64,000 nucleotides of DNA from Halieaceae bacterium UBA5044. Its GTDB lineage: Bacteria; Pseudomonadota; Gammaproteobacteria; Pseudomonadales; Halieaceae. The notes under the pieces were generated by a model. That model made no database searches. It saw only the letters and a list, made by a program, of their open reading frames with translations, and was not told the origin of the DNA. Shown here in pieces: positions 9,051-17,055 of this stretch (within the stretch, counting starts at the first letter, position 1; each line of letters opens with the position of its first letter). A program made the position numbers and the translations under genes. The stretch covers positions 62,001 through 126,000 of the forward strand of contig DIBU01000011.1 in the NCBI GenBank assembly GCA_002416125.1, read 5' to 3'.

Positions 9051-10499
9051 ATGAACGAAAGCTGGAAGTCGTATGCGTCGGGCAGTTTCTTCGACGAACT
9101 GATCACGCCCAAGGGGCAGCCGCGCGCTGCTGCGCGGGGTGTAGTGCGCTTGCTACAGAAACTGCCGGGGCAGGAAATGGCGGAACGCCGCGCTGCGGCG
9201 GAGCTCGCCATACGGGAAATGGGGATTTCCTTTACGGTCTATAACGAGGCCGGCAATATCGATCGCGCCTGGCCCTTCGACATCATTCCGCGGGTGATAT
9301 CCGCGCGGCAGTGGCAGGCGGTCAGCGACGGTCTGCGCCAGCGTTCGCTCGCGCTCAATCACTTTATCCAGGATATCTACAACCAGCAGAAAATCCTCGC
9401 CGACGGCGTGGTGCCGGCGGATATCGTGCTGGAATCCAGCAATTTCAAACCGCAGTGCATGGGCATGTCGCCGCGCTTTGGCGTCTGGGCGCATATCTGT
9501 GGTTCCGATCTGGTGCGTGACGGTGATGGCCGTTTCCGCGTACTCGAGGATAACCTGCGGGTGCCCTCGGGGGTGTCCTATATGCTGGAGAACCGCGAGA
9601 TCACCAAGCGGGTGCTGCCGGAGCTGTTCGAGAACTACAGTATCCTGCCGGTGGACGATTACCCCTCGCAGCTTTACCAGACACTGGCATCGCTGTCTCC
9701 CAGGGAACGCCGCCGCCCCTGTATCGTCGTGCTCACGCCGGGTATTTTCAACTCAGCCTATTTTGAGCACGCCTACCTGGCCCAGGGCATGGGGGCCGAA
9801 CTGGTGGAGGGTCGCGACCTGATGGTCGCAGATGACAACTGCGTCTACATGCGCACCGTGGATGGTCCCGTGCGCGTGGATGTGATTTACCGGCGCATTG
9901 ATGAAGACTTCATGGACCCCGAGGCGTTCCGGCCGGAGTCGCTGCTCGGTGTCCCCGGTTTGATGCGCGCCTGGAAGGCAGGCAATGTGGCCATCGCCAA
10001 CGCACCGGGCAGCGGCGTGGCAGATGACAAGGTCATCTACGCGTTCGTGCCGGAAATGATTCGCTATTACCTCAAGCAGAAGCCGCTGCTCGCCAGCGTG
10101 CCCACCTGGCTGTGCATGCGCGAGAAAGATCGCGAGCATGTCCTCAAGAACCTCGATCAACTGGTGGTCAAACCGGCCAATGAATCAGGCGGCTACGGCA
10201 TCATGGTCGGTCCGCACAGTACTGCCGCCGTGCGTCGCAAGTTTGCCCGCCTGATCGAGGAGAACCCGCGCAACTATGTGGCACAGCCGACCCTGGCCCT
10301 GTCGACCGCGCCCACCTACATCGACGAGGCGGTCGAGCCACGCCACCTGGACCTGCGCCCCTTTATCCTGCAGGGACGGGATACCTGGGTGACGCCGGGC
10401 GGACTGACACGGGTGGCCTTGACCAGGGGGTCACTGGTCGTGAACTCCTCGCAGGGCGGTGGCAGCAAGGATACCTGGATTGTGGAGGGCAAGGCATGA
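9051..10499 (+). CDS. Circularly permuted ATP-grasp protein (peptide ligase-like)
   Basis: A 482-residue protein of the circularly permuted ATP-grasp type-2 family. Landmarks are WKSYASGSFFDELITPKG at the N-terminus, SPRFGVWAHICGSDLVRDGDG, the permuted grasp segments RVLEDNLRVPSGVSYMLENR and QLVVKPANESGGYGIMVG (ATP-binding lysine and glycine loop), and RHLDLRPFILQG. The family is predicted to form amide bonds. I chose the ATG at 9051, giving the usual MNESW-like start; earlier in-frame starts exist at 9015, 9021 and 9033. Its stop overlaps the alpha-E gene start by four bases (ATGA), indicating translational coupling. It is divergent from the molybdopterin enzyme. Confidence 0.88.
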   Translation: MNESWKSYASGSFFDELITPKGQPRAAARGVVRLLQKLPGQEMAERRAAAELAIREMGISFTVYNEAGNIDRAWPFDIIPRVISARQWQAVSDGLRQRSLALNHFIQDIYNQQKILADGVVPADIVLESSNFKPQCMGMSPRFGVWAHICGSDLVRDGDGRFRVLEDNLRVPSGVSYMLENREITKRVLPELFENYSILPVDDYPSQLYQTLASLSPRERRRPCIVVLTPGIFNSAYFEHAYLAQGMGAELVEGRDLMVADDNCVYMRTVDGPVRVDVIYRRIDEDFMDPEAFRPESLLGVPGLMRAWKAGNVAIANAPGSGVADDKVIYAFVPEMIRYYLKQKPLLASVPTWLCMREKDREHVLKNLDQLVVKPANESGGYGIMVGPHSTAAVRRKFARLIEENPRNYVAQPTLALSTAPTYIDEAVEPRHLDLRPFILQGRDTWVTPGGLTRVALTRGSLVVNSSQGGGSKDTWIVEGKA

Positions 10500-11434
10500 C
10501 AATGCTTTCCAGTGTCGCCGAACGCCTGTACTGGATGGGGCGCTACCTGGAGCGTGCGGAGGACAGCGCTCGTCTGGTGGCAGCCTATAACCACCTCATC
10601 ATGGACATTCCACGCGCAGCCGAGCTGGGCTGGGACGTGCTGGTGCGTATTCTCGATGCCGAGCCCGTTTTCTATCAGCAGTATCGGGTGGGTAATGAAC
10701 AGAATGTCCTGCGCTTTCTCATGGCAGAAGAAGACAGCTGTGCCAGTATCCCCTTCGCTGTGCGCTGGGCGCGTGAAAACGTGCGCACCACGCGCGATGT
10801 GCTGCCTGAGGAAACCTGGGAGCAGATCAACGAGCTGCACCTGTATGTGACTGATGCGGCGGAAAAGTCTGTGGGTCGGCGTAATCGCCAGGCCTTCCTC
10901 GAGGAAGTGATCAGCCGCTGCCAGCGGGTGAACGGCATGCTGTCCTCCAGCCTGCCCCGAGACCATGCGCATCGCTTCCTGCGCCTGGGGCACCTGCTCG
11001 AACGCTCCGATATGACCACCCGCCTGATGGATGTGGGCACCGGGGAGATTCTCGGGCGGGCCGGTACCCATGAGGCCACGGACCCGCTGATCTGGACTTC
11101 CCTGTTGCAGGCCCTGTCGTCCTTCGGAGCCTACCGGCGAATGATAGGCCCGCTGGTGCAAGCGGAGGAGGTGGTGGAATTTGTGTTTCAGGAGCCGCTG
11201 TTGCCGCGTTCGGTGGCCTTCTGTCTCGCAGAAATCCGCGCCGAACTGAAGCCGCTGAAGAACCATGAGCGGGCTATGCGCACCCTGAACCGCGGGCGGC
11301 GAAAACTGGGCAAGCTGCAGCCGGAACAGATGTCCCGCGAGGCGCTGCATGCCTACATCGATGAGTTCCAGGCACTGCTGGCCGACCTCCACGACGCGAT
11401 CACCGCGTCCTGGTTTCAGCCGGATACACCATGA
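10496..11434 (+). CDS. Alpha-E domain protein
   Basis: A 312-residue all-helical protein of the alpha-E family, recognised by MLSSVAERLYWMGRYLERAE at the start, a central ARENVRTTRDVLPEETWEQIN and the later FLRLGHLLERSDMTTRLMDV. Alpha-E proteins have no proven activity; they almost always accompany the circularly permuted ATP-grasp protein, and comparative genomics places the pair in a proposed peptide-synthesis or protein-tagging system together with transglutaminase-like proteins and Anbu. It overlaps its upstream neighbour and the downstream peptidase gene by four bases each. Confidence 0.9.
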   Translation: MTMLSSVAERLYWMGRYLERAEDSARLVAAYNHLIMDIPRAAELGWDVLVRILDAEPVFYQQYRVGNEQNVLRFLMAEEDSCASIPFAVRWARENVRTTRDVLPEETWEQINELHLYVTDAAEKSVGRRNRQAFLEEVISRCQRVNGMLSSSLPRDHAHRFLRLGHLLERSDMTTRLMDVGTGEILGRAGTHEATDPLIWTSLLQALSSFGAYRRMIGPLVQAEEVVEFVFQEPLLPRSVAFCLAEIRAELKPLKNHERAMRTLNRGRRKLGKLQPEQMSREALHAYIDEFQALLADLHDAITASWFQPDTP

Positions 11435-12465
11435 AGCGGCTGGAGTGCAGCTGCGGCAGCCAGGTGTTTTTCGAGAGTCGGGACTGTGTGCACTGCGGCA
11501 GGGAGCTTGGGTTTGACCCTCTTGCGCTGGAAATGGTCTCACTCAGCGACGCGGGCGATGGCATTCTGCAGTCTGCCGCGGGGCGTCGTTACCGTATGTG
11601 CGCCAACGGCTCGGAATGGGATGTCTGCAACTGGCTCTGCGCTGAAGAGGACACTCACCCCCTGTGCTGGGGCTGCCAATTCAACCGTACCATTCCCGAC
11701 CTTTCGCTGCCCGGCAACATCCAGCGCTGGTGGGTACTGGAACAGGGCAAGAAACGCCTCCTGTACACCCTGCGCAGTCTCGACCTGCCGTTGATCAATG
11801 GCTGGCAGGACGCCGAGAATGGCCTGCTACTGGACTTTATCGAGGATGGACGCAGCCGGGAGGAATACGCGGAGTCCTTTGTCAGCACGGGGTTCGCCGG
11901 CGGCGTGATTACCATCAATACCCTGGAGGCGGATGATGTTGCGCGGGTTGCGGTGCGGGAGCAGATGAACGAACCCTACCGCACGGTCCTCGGGCATATG
12001 CGCCACGAATCCGGTCATTACTACTGGGCGCGCCTGGCACGTGACGAGACCATTCGCAGCGGCTTTGCGCAGCTGTTCGGGGATGAAAAGATGGACTATC
12101 GCGAGGCGCTGGACCGCCACTACCGCGAGGGCCCGTCACCCGACTGGCGCAAGTACTACATCAGCGCCTACGCCAGTGTGCACCCGATGGAAGACTGGGC
12201 GGAAACCTGGGGACATTACCTGCACATCCAGGATGCGCTGGAGACGGCGGCGGCCTACGGCGTTATTCGCAAGGACGTGGCGAGTCTGGAGGTCGGTGAA
12301 CGGATCGGACTCTGGCGAGACCTCAGCATCACCCTGAACGAACTTAACCGCAGCGTTGGCCGGGGGGACGCCTATCCCTTCGTCATCAACCACTTCGTCG
12401 AATCGAAACTGGCCTTTGTCGACACGGCGATTCGTCGCCTGCAGCAGCAGCCGGGGCAGCGCTAG
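11431..12465 (+). CDS. Putative zinc-binding metallopeptidase with N-terminal zinc ribbon
   Basis: A 344-residue protein. The N-terminus carries a zinc ribbon (C6, C8, C19, C22), and further cysteine pairs (C66/C70, C79/C82) lie before residue 90. The C-terminal domain has HESGH at 192-196 with downstream acidic residues in HPMEDWAETWGHYLHI (E254, E258), fitting a gluzincin-like active site. This matches the putative zinc-binding metallopeptidase family found beside ATP-grasp/alpha-E genes. It is the third gene of the coupled operon. Its stop codon overlaps, in the CTAG palindrome at 12462-12465, the stop of the opposing PRPP-synthetase-like gene. Confidence 0.8.
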   Translation: MKRLECSCGSQVFFESRDCVHCGRELGFDPLALEMVSLSDAGDGILQSAAGRRYRMCANGSEWDVCNWLCAEEDTHPLCWGCQFNRTIPDLSLPGNIQRWWVLEQGKKRLLYTLRSLDLPLINGWQDAENGLLLDFIEDGRSREEYAESFVSTGFAGGVITINTLEADDVARVAVREQMNEPYRTVLGHMRHESGHYYWARLARDETIRSGFAQLFGDEKMDYREALDRHYREGPSPDWRKYYISAYASVHPMEDWAETWGHYLHIQDALETAAAYGVIRKDVASLEVGERIGLWRDLSITLNELNRSVGRGDAYPFVINHFVESKLAFVDTAIRRLQQQPGQR

Positions 12466-13361
12466 CCAGCCCAGCGCTGTAGCAGGGGGTTCAGCGCCGT
12501 GGCCAGCAGGGGCGCCATGGAGACGGCATTGCTGGGGTGTTGAATGCAGTCTGTGCTCCACACGGTGCCGATGCCCGCGCTCTCCATCACGGCCAGGGCA
12601 TCGCCGGCAAACAGGGCGTGAGTCACCGCGACATCCACAGAGCTGGCGCCCGCCTGTAGCAGCAGTCGCGCGGCGCCCGCCAGGGTGCGCCCGGAGCTGG
12701 CCACGTCATCCAGGAGGACCACCGCACGCCCCGCGACGGCAACGTCAGGCAGGGTGATAACCACATCGCGGTCACCGTGGCGCTGCTTGCTGCACACGGC
12801 GTGGTCCAGCTGGCGGACCGCCGCCGCGCTCTCCACCCACTGCCGCGACTCGGCATCGGGGCCAACCAGTAGCGGATGGTCGCGTTCACTCGCCACCCGT
12901 TCCGCCAGGCTGCCCGCAGCCGACAGGGCGATGGCGTCCTGCAAGGGAATGGCCTCATCCAGGCGGCTTATCCTGTGCAGGTGGGGATCGACCGTGATAA
13001 CCGCGTCAAACAGCTCCGCAAGGAACTTGCCGACGATGGTCTGGCTGACCACTTCGCCCGGCTGGAAGGCAATGTCCTGGCGCATGTAGCCGAGATAGGG
13101 GGCAACCAGCACCAGCCGTGGCACGCCGGCGCGACGTGCATGGCGCGCCAGCAACAGCAGTTCCACCAGTTTCTCGTTGGGTCGATCCAGGCTGCGGTAG
13201 ACCACCAGCGTCTGCGTGCCCGCGGGCAGGTCCAGCAGCAGCTTCAGTTCCTCGTCGGGAAAGCGGTGCCGGGCAACGGCAAGGGTGGGCAGTGCACAGG
13301 CGCTCGCGAGGCGCAATGCGGGCTCCCGCTCGTCCGCCAGATAGGTCAGCAGCGCGCTCAT
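12462..13361 (-). CDS. Ribose-phosphate pyrophosphokinase-like protein
   Basis: A 299-residue PRPP-synthetase-family protein. Features: an N-terminal segment with RFPDEELKL, VVYRSLDRPNEKLVELLLLA, a catalytic-loop region LVAPYLGYMRQDIAFQPGEVVS, the metal-site motif TVDPHLHR, and the C-terminal PRPP-binding loop VVLLDDVASSGRTLAGAA. It is slightly shorter than classical Prs (about 315). It ends the operon Anbu - phosphorylase - this gene, its start sharing one base with the phosphorylase stop. Whether it uses ribose 5-phosphate or a ribose-1,5-bisphosphate-derived substrate is open; a separate housekeeping prs is expected elsewhere. Confidence 0.85.
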   Translation of the reverse strand: MSALLTYLADEREPALRLASACALPTLAVARHRFPDEELKLLLDLPAGTQTLVVYRSLDRPNEKLVELLLLARHARRAGVPRLVLVAPYLGYMRQDIAFQPGEVVSQTIVGKFLAELFDAVITVDPHLHRISRLDEAIPLQDAIALSAAGSLAERVASERDHPLLVGPDAESRQWVESAAAVRQLDHAVCSKQRHGDRDVVITLPDVAVAGRAVVLLDDVASSGRTLAGAARLLLQAGASSVDVAVTHALFAGDALAVMESAGIGTVWSTDCIQHPSNAVSMAPLLATALNPLLQRWAG

Positions 13362-14953
13362 CAGAACTCCATGAATGCCGGGGTAATGTCAGCCGCCTGG
13401 CCCAGGGTGAAACCGCTGCTGCGCTCGCACAGCCTGCGGGCAAAGCCGAGCTCGGTCGGGTAGGCCGCGTAGACGGTATACAGCAGGTCGCCGGGCTGTA
13501 CCGGGTCGCCGAGCTTGGCGCGCAGGTCGACCCCTGCGCCCTGTGCCCGCGGGGCACCGGCCTGCCGCGCAATGCGCGCCAGCTGCAGGTTGTCAATATT
13601 GACCACCGTGCCTGCAGTGTCGGCGCGAACCGCGTAGGTCAGTGGTGCCAGCGGCGGGTTGCCGAGATCAAATGGCTTGCTGCCCTGGGCCTCAATAATG
13701 TCCTGCATCTTGCGCAGGGCGCGCCCGGAATCCAGGATGTCCCGGGCGATAGCGAAGCCGTCGCCACCGCGCACATCGGGGTCGAATTCCAGCATGCGAC
13801 CGGCCAGGCGCAGCGACTTCTGGCGCAGATCGGCGGGCGCCGCAGGGCTGTTCTCCAGCACCTGCATCACGTCCCGTGCTTCCAGGGCCGGGCCGATGCC
13901 GTTGCCAATGGGTTGTCGTCCGTCGGTGATCACGACTTCCAGCACCAGCCCCATGCGCTTGGCGACGTACTCGAACAGGCGGCGCAGCCGCTGTGCTTCG
14001 GGCATAGACGTGACTTTCGCGGTAGGGCCGACCGGGATATCCAGAACCAGGTGGGTGGAGCCGGCCGCGACCTTTTTGGACAGAATGGATGCCACCATCT
14101 GCCCCGGTGAGTCGATCGACAGGGGACGCTCAACGGCAATCAGTACATCGTCTGCCGGCGAGAGGTCACTGGTGCCGCCCCAGGCGAGGCAGCCGCGGTG
14201 GGTGCGCACGATACTGTTGAGCTGCTCGAATTGCAGCTCAACGCGCGCCAGTACCTCCATTGTGTCGGCGGTGCCGGCCGGAGAGGTGATGGCGCGGGAT
14301 GAGGTCTTTGGGCACAGCATGCCGTGTGCGGCGACAATCGGCACGACCAGCATGGAGGTGCGGTTGCCCGGGATACCGCCGATGCAGTGCTTGTCCACCA
14401 CCGGGTGCTCACCCCAGTTGAGGCGGCGCCCTACACGGCTCATGGCGTCGCTGAGGAAAAAAACCTCCTCGCGGTCGAGTTCCGCCTGGTTACAGGCGAC
14501 GACGAAGGCGGTCAGTTCAATCTTCGAGTAACGGTGTTCGGCGATGTCGTTGACGATGGCGCGAAAATTCTCGCTGCTGAGGCGTTCGCCAGCAATCTTG
14601 CGGTGCAGGGCGGGTATCGAGGTCGGCGGTTCAGCCTGCGATACGCTTACCCGGTGGCCCTCTGGCAGGCCCAGCAAGGCGAAGGCGTCTTCCGAGAGGC
14701 CGAGCTCGCTGCAGCCGACGATGGTGTCGTCGTCGACGACGTTGACGCTGGCAAGGATACGCCGGCCGTCGTCGGACACCTCGACTTTCGCCAGTGCCTG
14801 GAAACCCTCGGCGCGGTACAGCTCGCAATCCCGATGCAGATAGGCGACGTTCTCCCGGTAGGTGTCTATGGCAACCCGCTTCAGCACCAGCGTGGATGCA
14901 GCGTCCGCCGCATGCAGGGCGTCCTGCTGGCTTTTGCCGCTACTGTGGCTCAT
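13361..14953 (-). CDS. Thymidine phosphorylase family protein (AMP-phosphorylase-like)
   Basis: A 530-residue protein of the DeoA/AMP phosphorylase superfamily, longer than E. coli DeoA (about 440) because of an extra N-terminal domain of about 100 residues, as in archaeal AMP phosphorylases. The glycosyltransferase family-3 core has KHCIGGIPGNRTS at 188-200 and the phosphate-binding signature SSRAITSPAGTADTMEVL at 218-235, followed by the pyrimidine phosphorylase C-terminal domain. Substrates could be thymidine/uridine or a nucleoside monophosphate; the extra domain favours the latter (inference). It starts 3 bases after the Anbu stop and overlaps the PRPP-synthetase-like gene by one base. 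Confidence 0.85.
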   Translation of the reverse strand: MSHSSGKSQQDALHAADAASTLVLKRVAIDTYRENVAYLHRDCELYRAEGFQALAKVEVSDDGRRILASVNVVDDDTIVGCSELGLSEDAFALLGLPEGHRVSVSQAEPPTSIPALHRKIAGERLSSENFRAIVNDIAEHRYSKIELTAFVVACNQAELDREEVFFLSDAMSRVGRRLNWGEHPVVDKHCIGGIPGNRTSMLVVPIVAAHGMLCPKTSSRAITSPAGTADTMEVLARVELQFEQLNSIVRTHRGCLAWGGTSDLSPADDVLIAVERPLSIDSPGQMVASILSKKVAAGSTHLVLDIPVGPTAKVTSMPEAQRLRRLFEYVAKRMGLVLEVVITDGRQPIGNGIGPALEARDVMQVLENSPAAPADLRQKSLRLAGRMLEFDPDVRGGDGFAIARDILDSGRALRKMQDIIEAQGSKPFDLGNPPLAPLTYAVRADTAGTVVNIDNLQLARIARQAGAPRAQGAGVDLRAKLGDPVQPGDLLYTVYAAYPTELGFARRLCERSSGFTLGQAADITPAFMEF

Positions 14954-14956
14954 GCC

Positions 14957-15712
14957 TCAGTCGTCCTCACCGATAACCTCGCCCAGGGAGGGCAGCTTGG
15001 CGAAGGCCTCGCGAATATTGTCGTCCCAGCTCTGGCGCAGCTTGGCCAGGTAGGGATGATGCTCCTCCAGCGCAAAGTAGCGCGCATGCGGTTTCAGGCT
15101 GTCGTTGCGGTAGAACAGGCACTCCAGAGGCGGCCCGACGGTGGCATTGGAACGTATGGTGGAGTCCATTGAGACCAGGGCACAGCGCATGGCGGTCTCA
15201 TAGGGTGTGTCCGGGCGCACGATACGGTCGAGAATGGGCTTGCCGTATTTGGTTTCGCCAATCTGCAGGTAGGGGTAGAGCTCTGAGGCGGTGATGTAGT
15301 TGCCTTCGGGGTAGATCAGGTAGAGCGCCTGGGCGTGTCCCTTGATCTGGCCGCCGAGTATGAACGTGGCAGAGGCATCAAAGCTGGCGCCTGCGCCCGG
15401 CCCCGACGGCTTTTTGTGCCGAGCCTGTTCTGCGACATTCAGCTCTCCGATATAGTCCGCGACGTCGGCGACATAGCGCGCCTTGAGAATGTTGAATTCG
15501 GCATCCTCCTCCAGGTCCCGCTGGATATGCGCAATCACGGCCTGGCTGGTGGCCAGGTTGCCCGCCGTCATCAGCACCAGAGAGCGGTCGTAGGCCACTG
15601 AAAAGCGATGCATTTTGCTGTAGGTGCTGACCCGGTCGGGCCCGGCATTGGTGCGCGAGTCCGAGCAGAAGATCAGGCCGTCCTGGACGGCGATGGCGAG
15701 GCAATAGGTCAT
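14957..15712 (-). CDS. Anbu-type proteasome-like peptidase
   Basis: A 251-residue Ntn-hydrolase related to HslV and proteasome beta subunits. The family start MTYC places Thr2 as the nucleophile after Met removal, with Asp18 and Lys33 at the positions expected from HslV (T1, D17, K33 with a one-residue offset). The sequence SDSRTNAGPDRVSTYSKMHRF and the later STIRSNATVGPPLECLFY are Anbu-like. The frame is open upstream to 15763, but starting there would bury the catalytic threonine. Anbu is reported as an open-ring assembly with no proven substrate. Here it heads a three-gene operon that converges on the ATP-grasp/alpha-E operon, a known association. Confidence 0.9.
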   Translation of the reverse strand: MTYCLAIAVQDGLIFCSDSRTNAGPDRVSTYSKMHRFSVAYDRSLVLMTAGNLATSQAVIAHIQRDLEEDAEFNILKARYVADVADYIGELNVAEQARHKKPSGPGAGASFDASATFILGGQIKGHAQALYLIYPEGNYITASELYPYLQIGETKYGKPILDRIVRPDTPYETAMRCALVSMDSTIRSNATVGPPLECLFYRNDSLKPHARYFALEEHHPYLAKLRQSWDDNIREAFAKLPSLGEVIGEDD

Positions 15713-15920
15713 GGCAGCAGTGTCTTCGCTCCGGGGCCGTGTTGAGCGGGCAAGCATACTCATAGCGAGGCGGCAATGCCACAGTCCTGCTCAACCCCGG
15801 TGATCTGTGCATGGTATCGACCGCATCGCCCGCGTATCATTGGCTGCCTGTCGTTTCGGTGCAGTGGCGGTAGCGCGATACCGGCCCCTGCCCCCCTGAT
15901 CACGGAAGTCGGTGACTATC

Positions 15921-17054
15921 ATGTCTGGAAAAAAGGTGCTCTTCAGTCTGCGCATGTGGCTGATGCTGCTGGTCACCCTGCTGGTATTCGGCGGGCTGTT
16001 CGGCATGCAGTGGTTCGGCAACAAGAAGATGAACGAGTTCATGGACAACATGCCGGTGCAGCCCGCTACGGTCACTGCCATGGAGGCGGGCACGGCCCTG
16101 TGGCGTGACAGCGTGGAGAGCGTCGGCACGCTGGTGGCGATCCGCGGCGCCGAGTTGGCAACGGAAGTGCCCGGCACGGTGGAGACCATCCATTTCGAAA
16201 ATGGCGCTGCGGTGAACGCCGGCGACGCCATCATCACGCTGAATTCGGCGCCGGATCGGGCGCAGCTGGCGGAGCTGCAGGCCGCGGCGGAGCTGGCCCG
16301 GCTGGAACTGGAGCGTGCCAGGCGGCTGGTGGCGCAGCGCAACATTTCCGAGTCGGAGCTGGACCAGCGCAGTAGTCTGCTGGAGCAGGCCCGCGCCCGT
16401 GTTGCGGCACAGCAGGCGCGGATCGAGCAGAAAACCCTGCGCGCGCCCTATGCGGGACGGCTGGGCATCCGTCAGTACAACGTGGGCGACTATGTGCAGG
16501 CGGGGGACACGGTGATTGCCCTGCAGGCATTGGACAGCCTGTATGTGAACTTCTCACTGCCCGAGCAATACAGCCAGCAGGTAGCGGCGGGGATGCCTGT
16601 GCAGGCCCGTCTGGAGGCGCTGGACGGTCGTATCTTCGAGGGCACTGTCACCGCCATTTCGCCGGTGGTGGACCCGAATACCCGGAACTTCACGCTGCAG
16701 GCGACCCTGCCCAACCCGGAGGAATTGCTCCGCCCCGGCATGTTCGCCCGCCTGGTGCTGCCAATCGGCATAGAGCTGGAGCGGGTTGTGGTGCCGCAGA
16801 CGGCGATTGCCTACCGACCCTACGGGGACTCGGTGTACGTCATTACCGGGCAGGATGGTGCCTTGCGGGTATCGCAGCGCTTCGTCACCCTGGGGCCGGT
16901 GCGCGGCGATCTGGTGGCGGTCGAGGAGGGGCTGGATCCGGGTGAACGCGTCGCGACCAGCGGACTGCTGAAGCTGGATGGCGGGATGACGGTGAACGTT
17001 GACAACAGCTCCCCGCCAGCGGCGGAGCTCGACCCGCAACCGGATAACGGCTGA
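15921..17054 (+). CDS. RND efflux membrane fusion protein (AcrA/MdtA-like)
   Basis: A periplasmic adaptor of 377 residues from the ATG at 15921 (GGTGA upstream; a GTG at 15912 would add three residues). One N-terminal membrane segment (about residues 10-30) is followed by the lipoyl/barrel-sandwich half (VGTLVAIRGAELATEVPGTVETI), an alpha-hairpin coiled coil (LAELQAAAELARLELERARRL), the second lipoyl half (IEQKTLRAPYAGRLGI) and the beta-barrel domain. It links the inner-membrane pump to an outer-membrane channel. The permease gene begins one base after its stop. No outer-membrane factor is in this operon, so one encoded elsewhere is presumably used. Confidence 0.92.
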   Translation: MSGKKVLFSLRMWLMLLVTLLVFGGLFGMQWFGNKKMNEFMDNMPVQPATVTAMEAGTALWRDSVESVGTLVAIRGAELATEVPGTVETIHFENGAAVNAGDAIITLNSAPDRAQLAELQAAAELARLELERARRLVAQRNISESELDQRSSLLEQARARVAAQQARIEQKTLRAPYAGRLGIRQYNVGDYVQAGDTVIALQALDSLYVNFSLPEQYSQQVAAGMPVQARLEALDGRIFEGTVTAISPVVDPNTRNFTLQATLPNPEELLRPGMFARLVLPIGIELERVVVPQTAIAYRPYGDSVYVITGQDGALRVSQRFVTLGPVRGDLVAVEEGLDPGERVATSGLLKLDGGMTVNVDNSSPPAAELDPQPDNG

Positions 17055-17055
17055 C

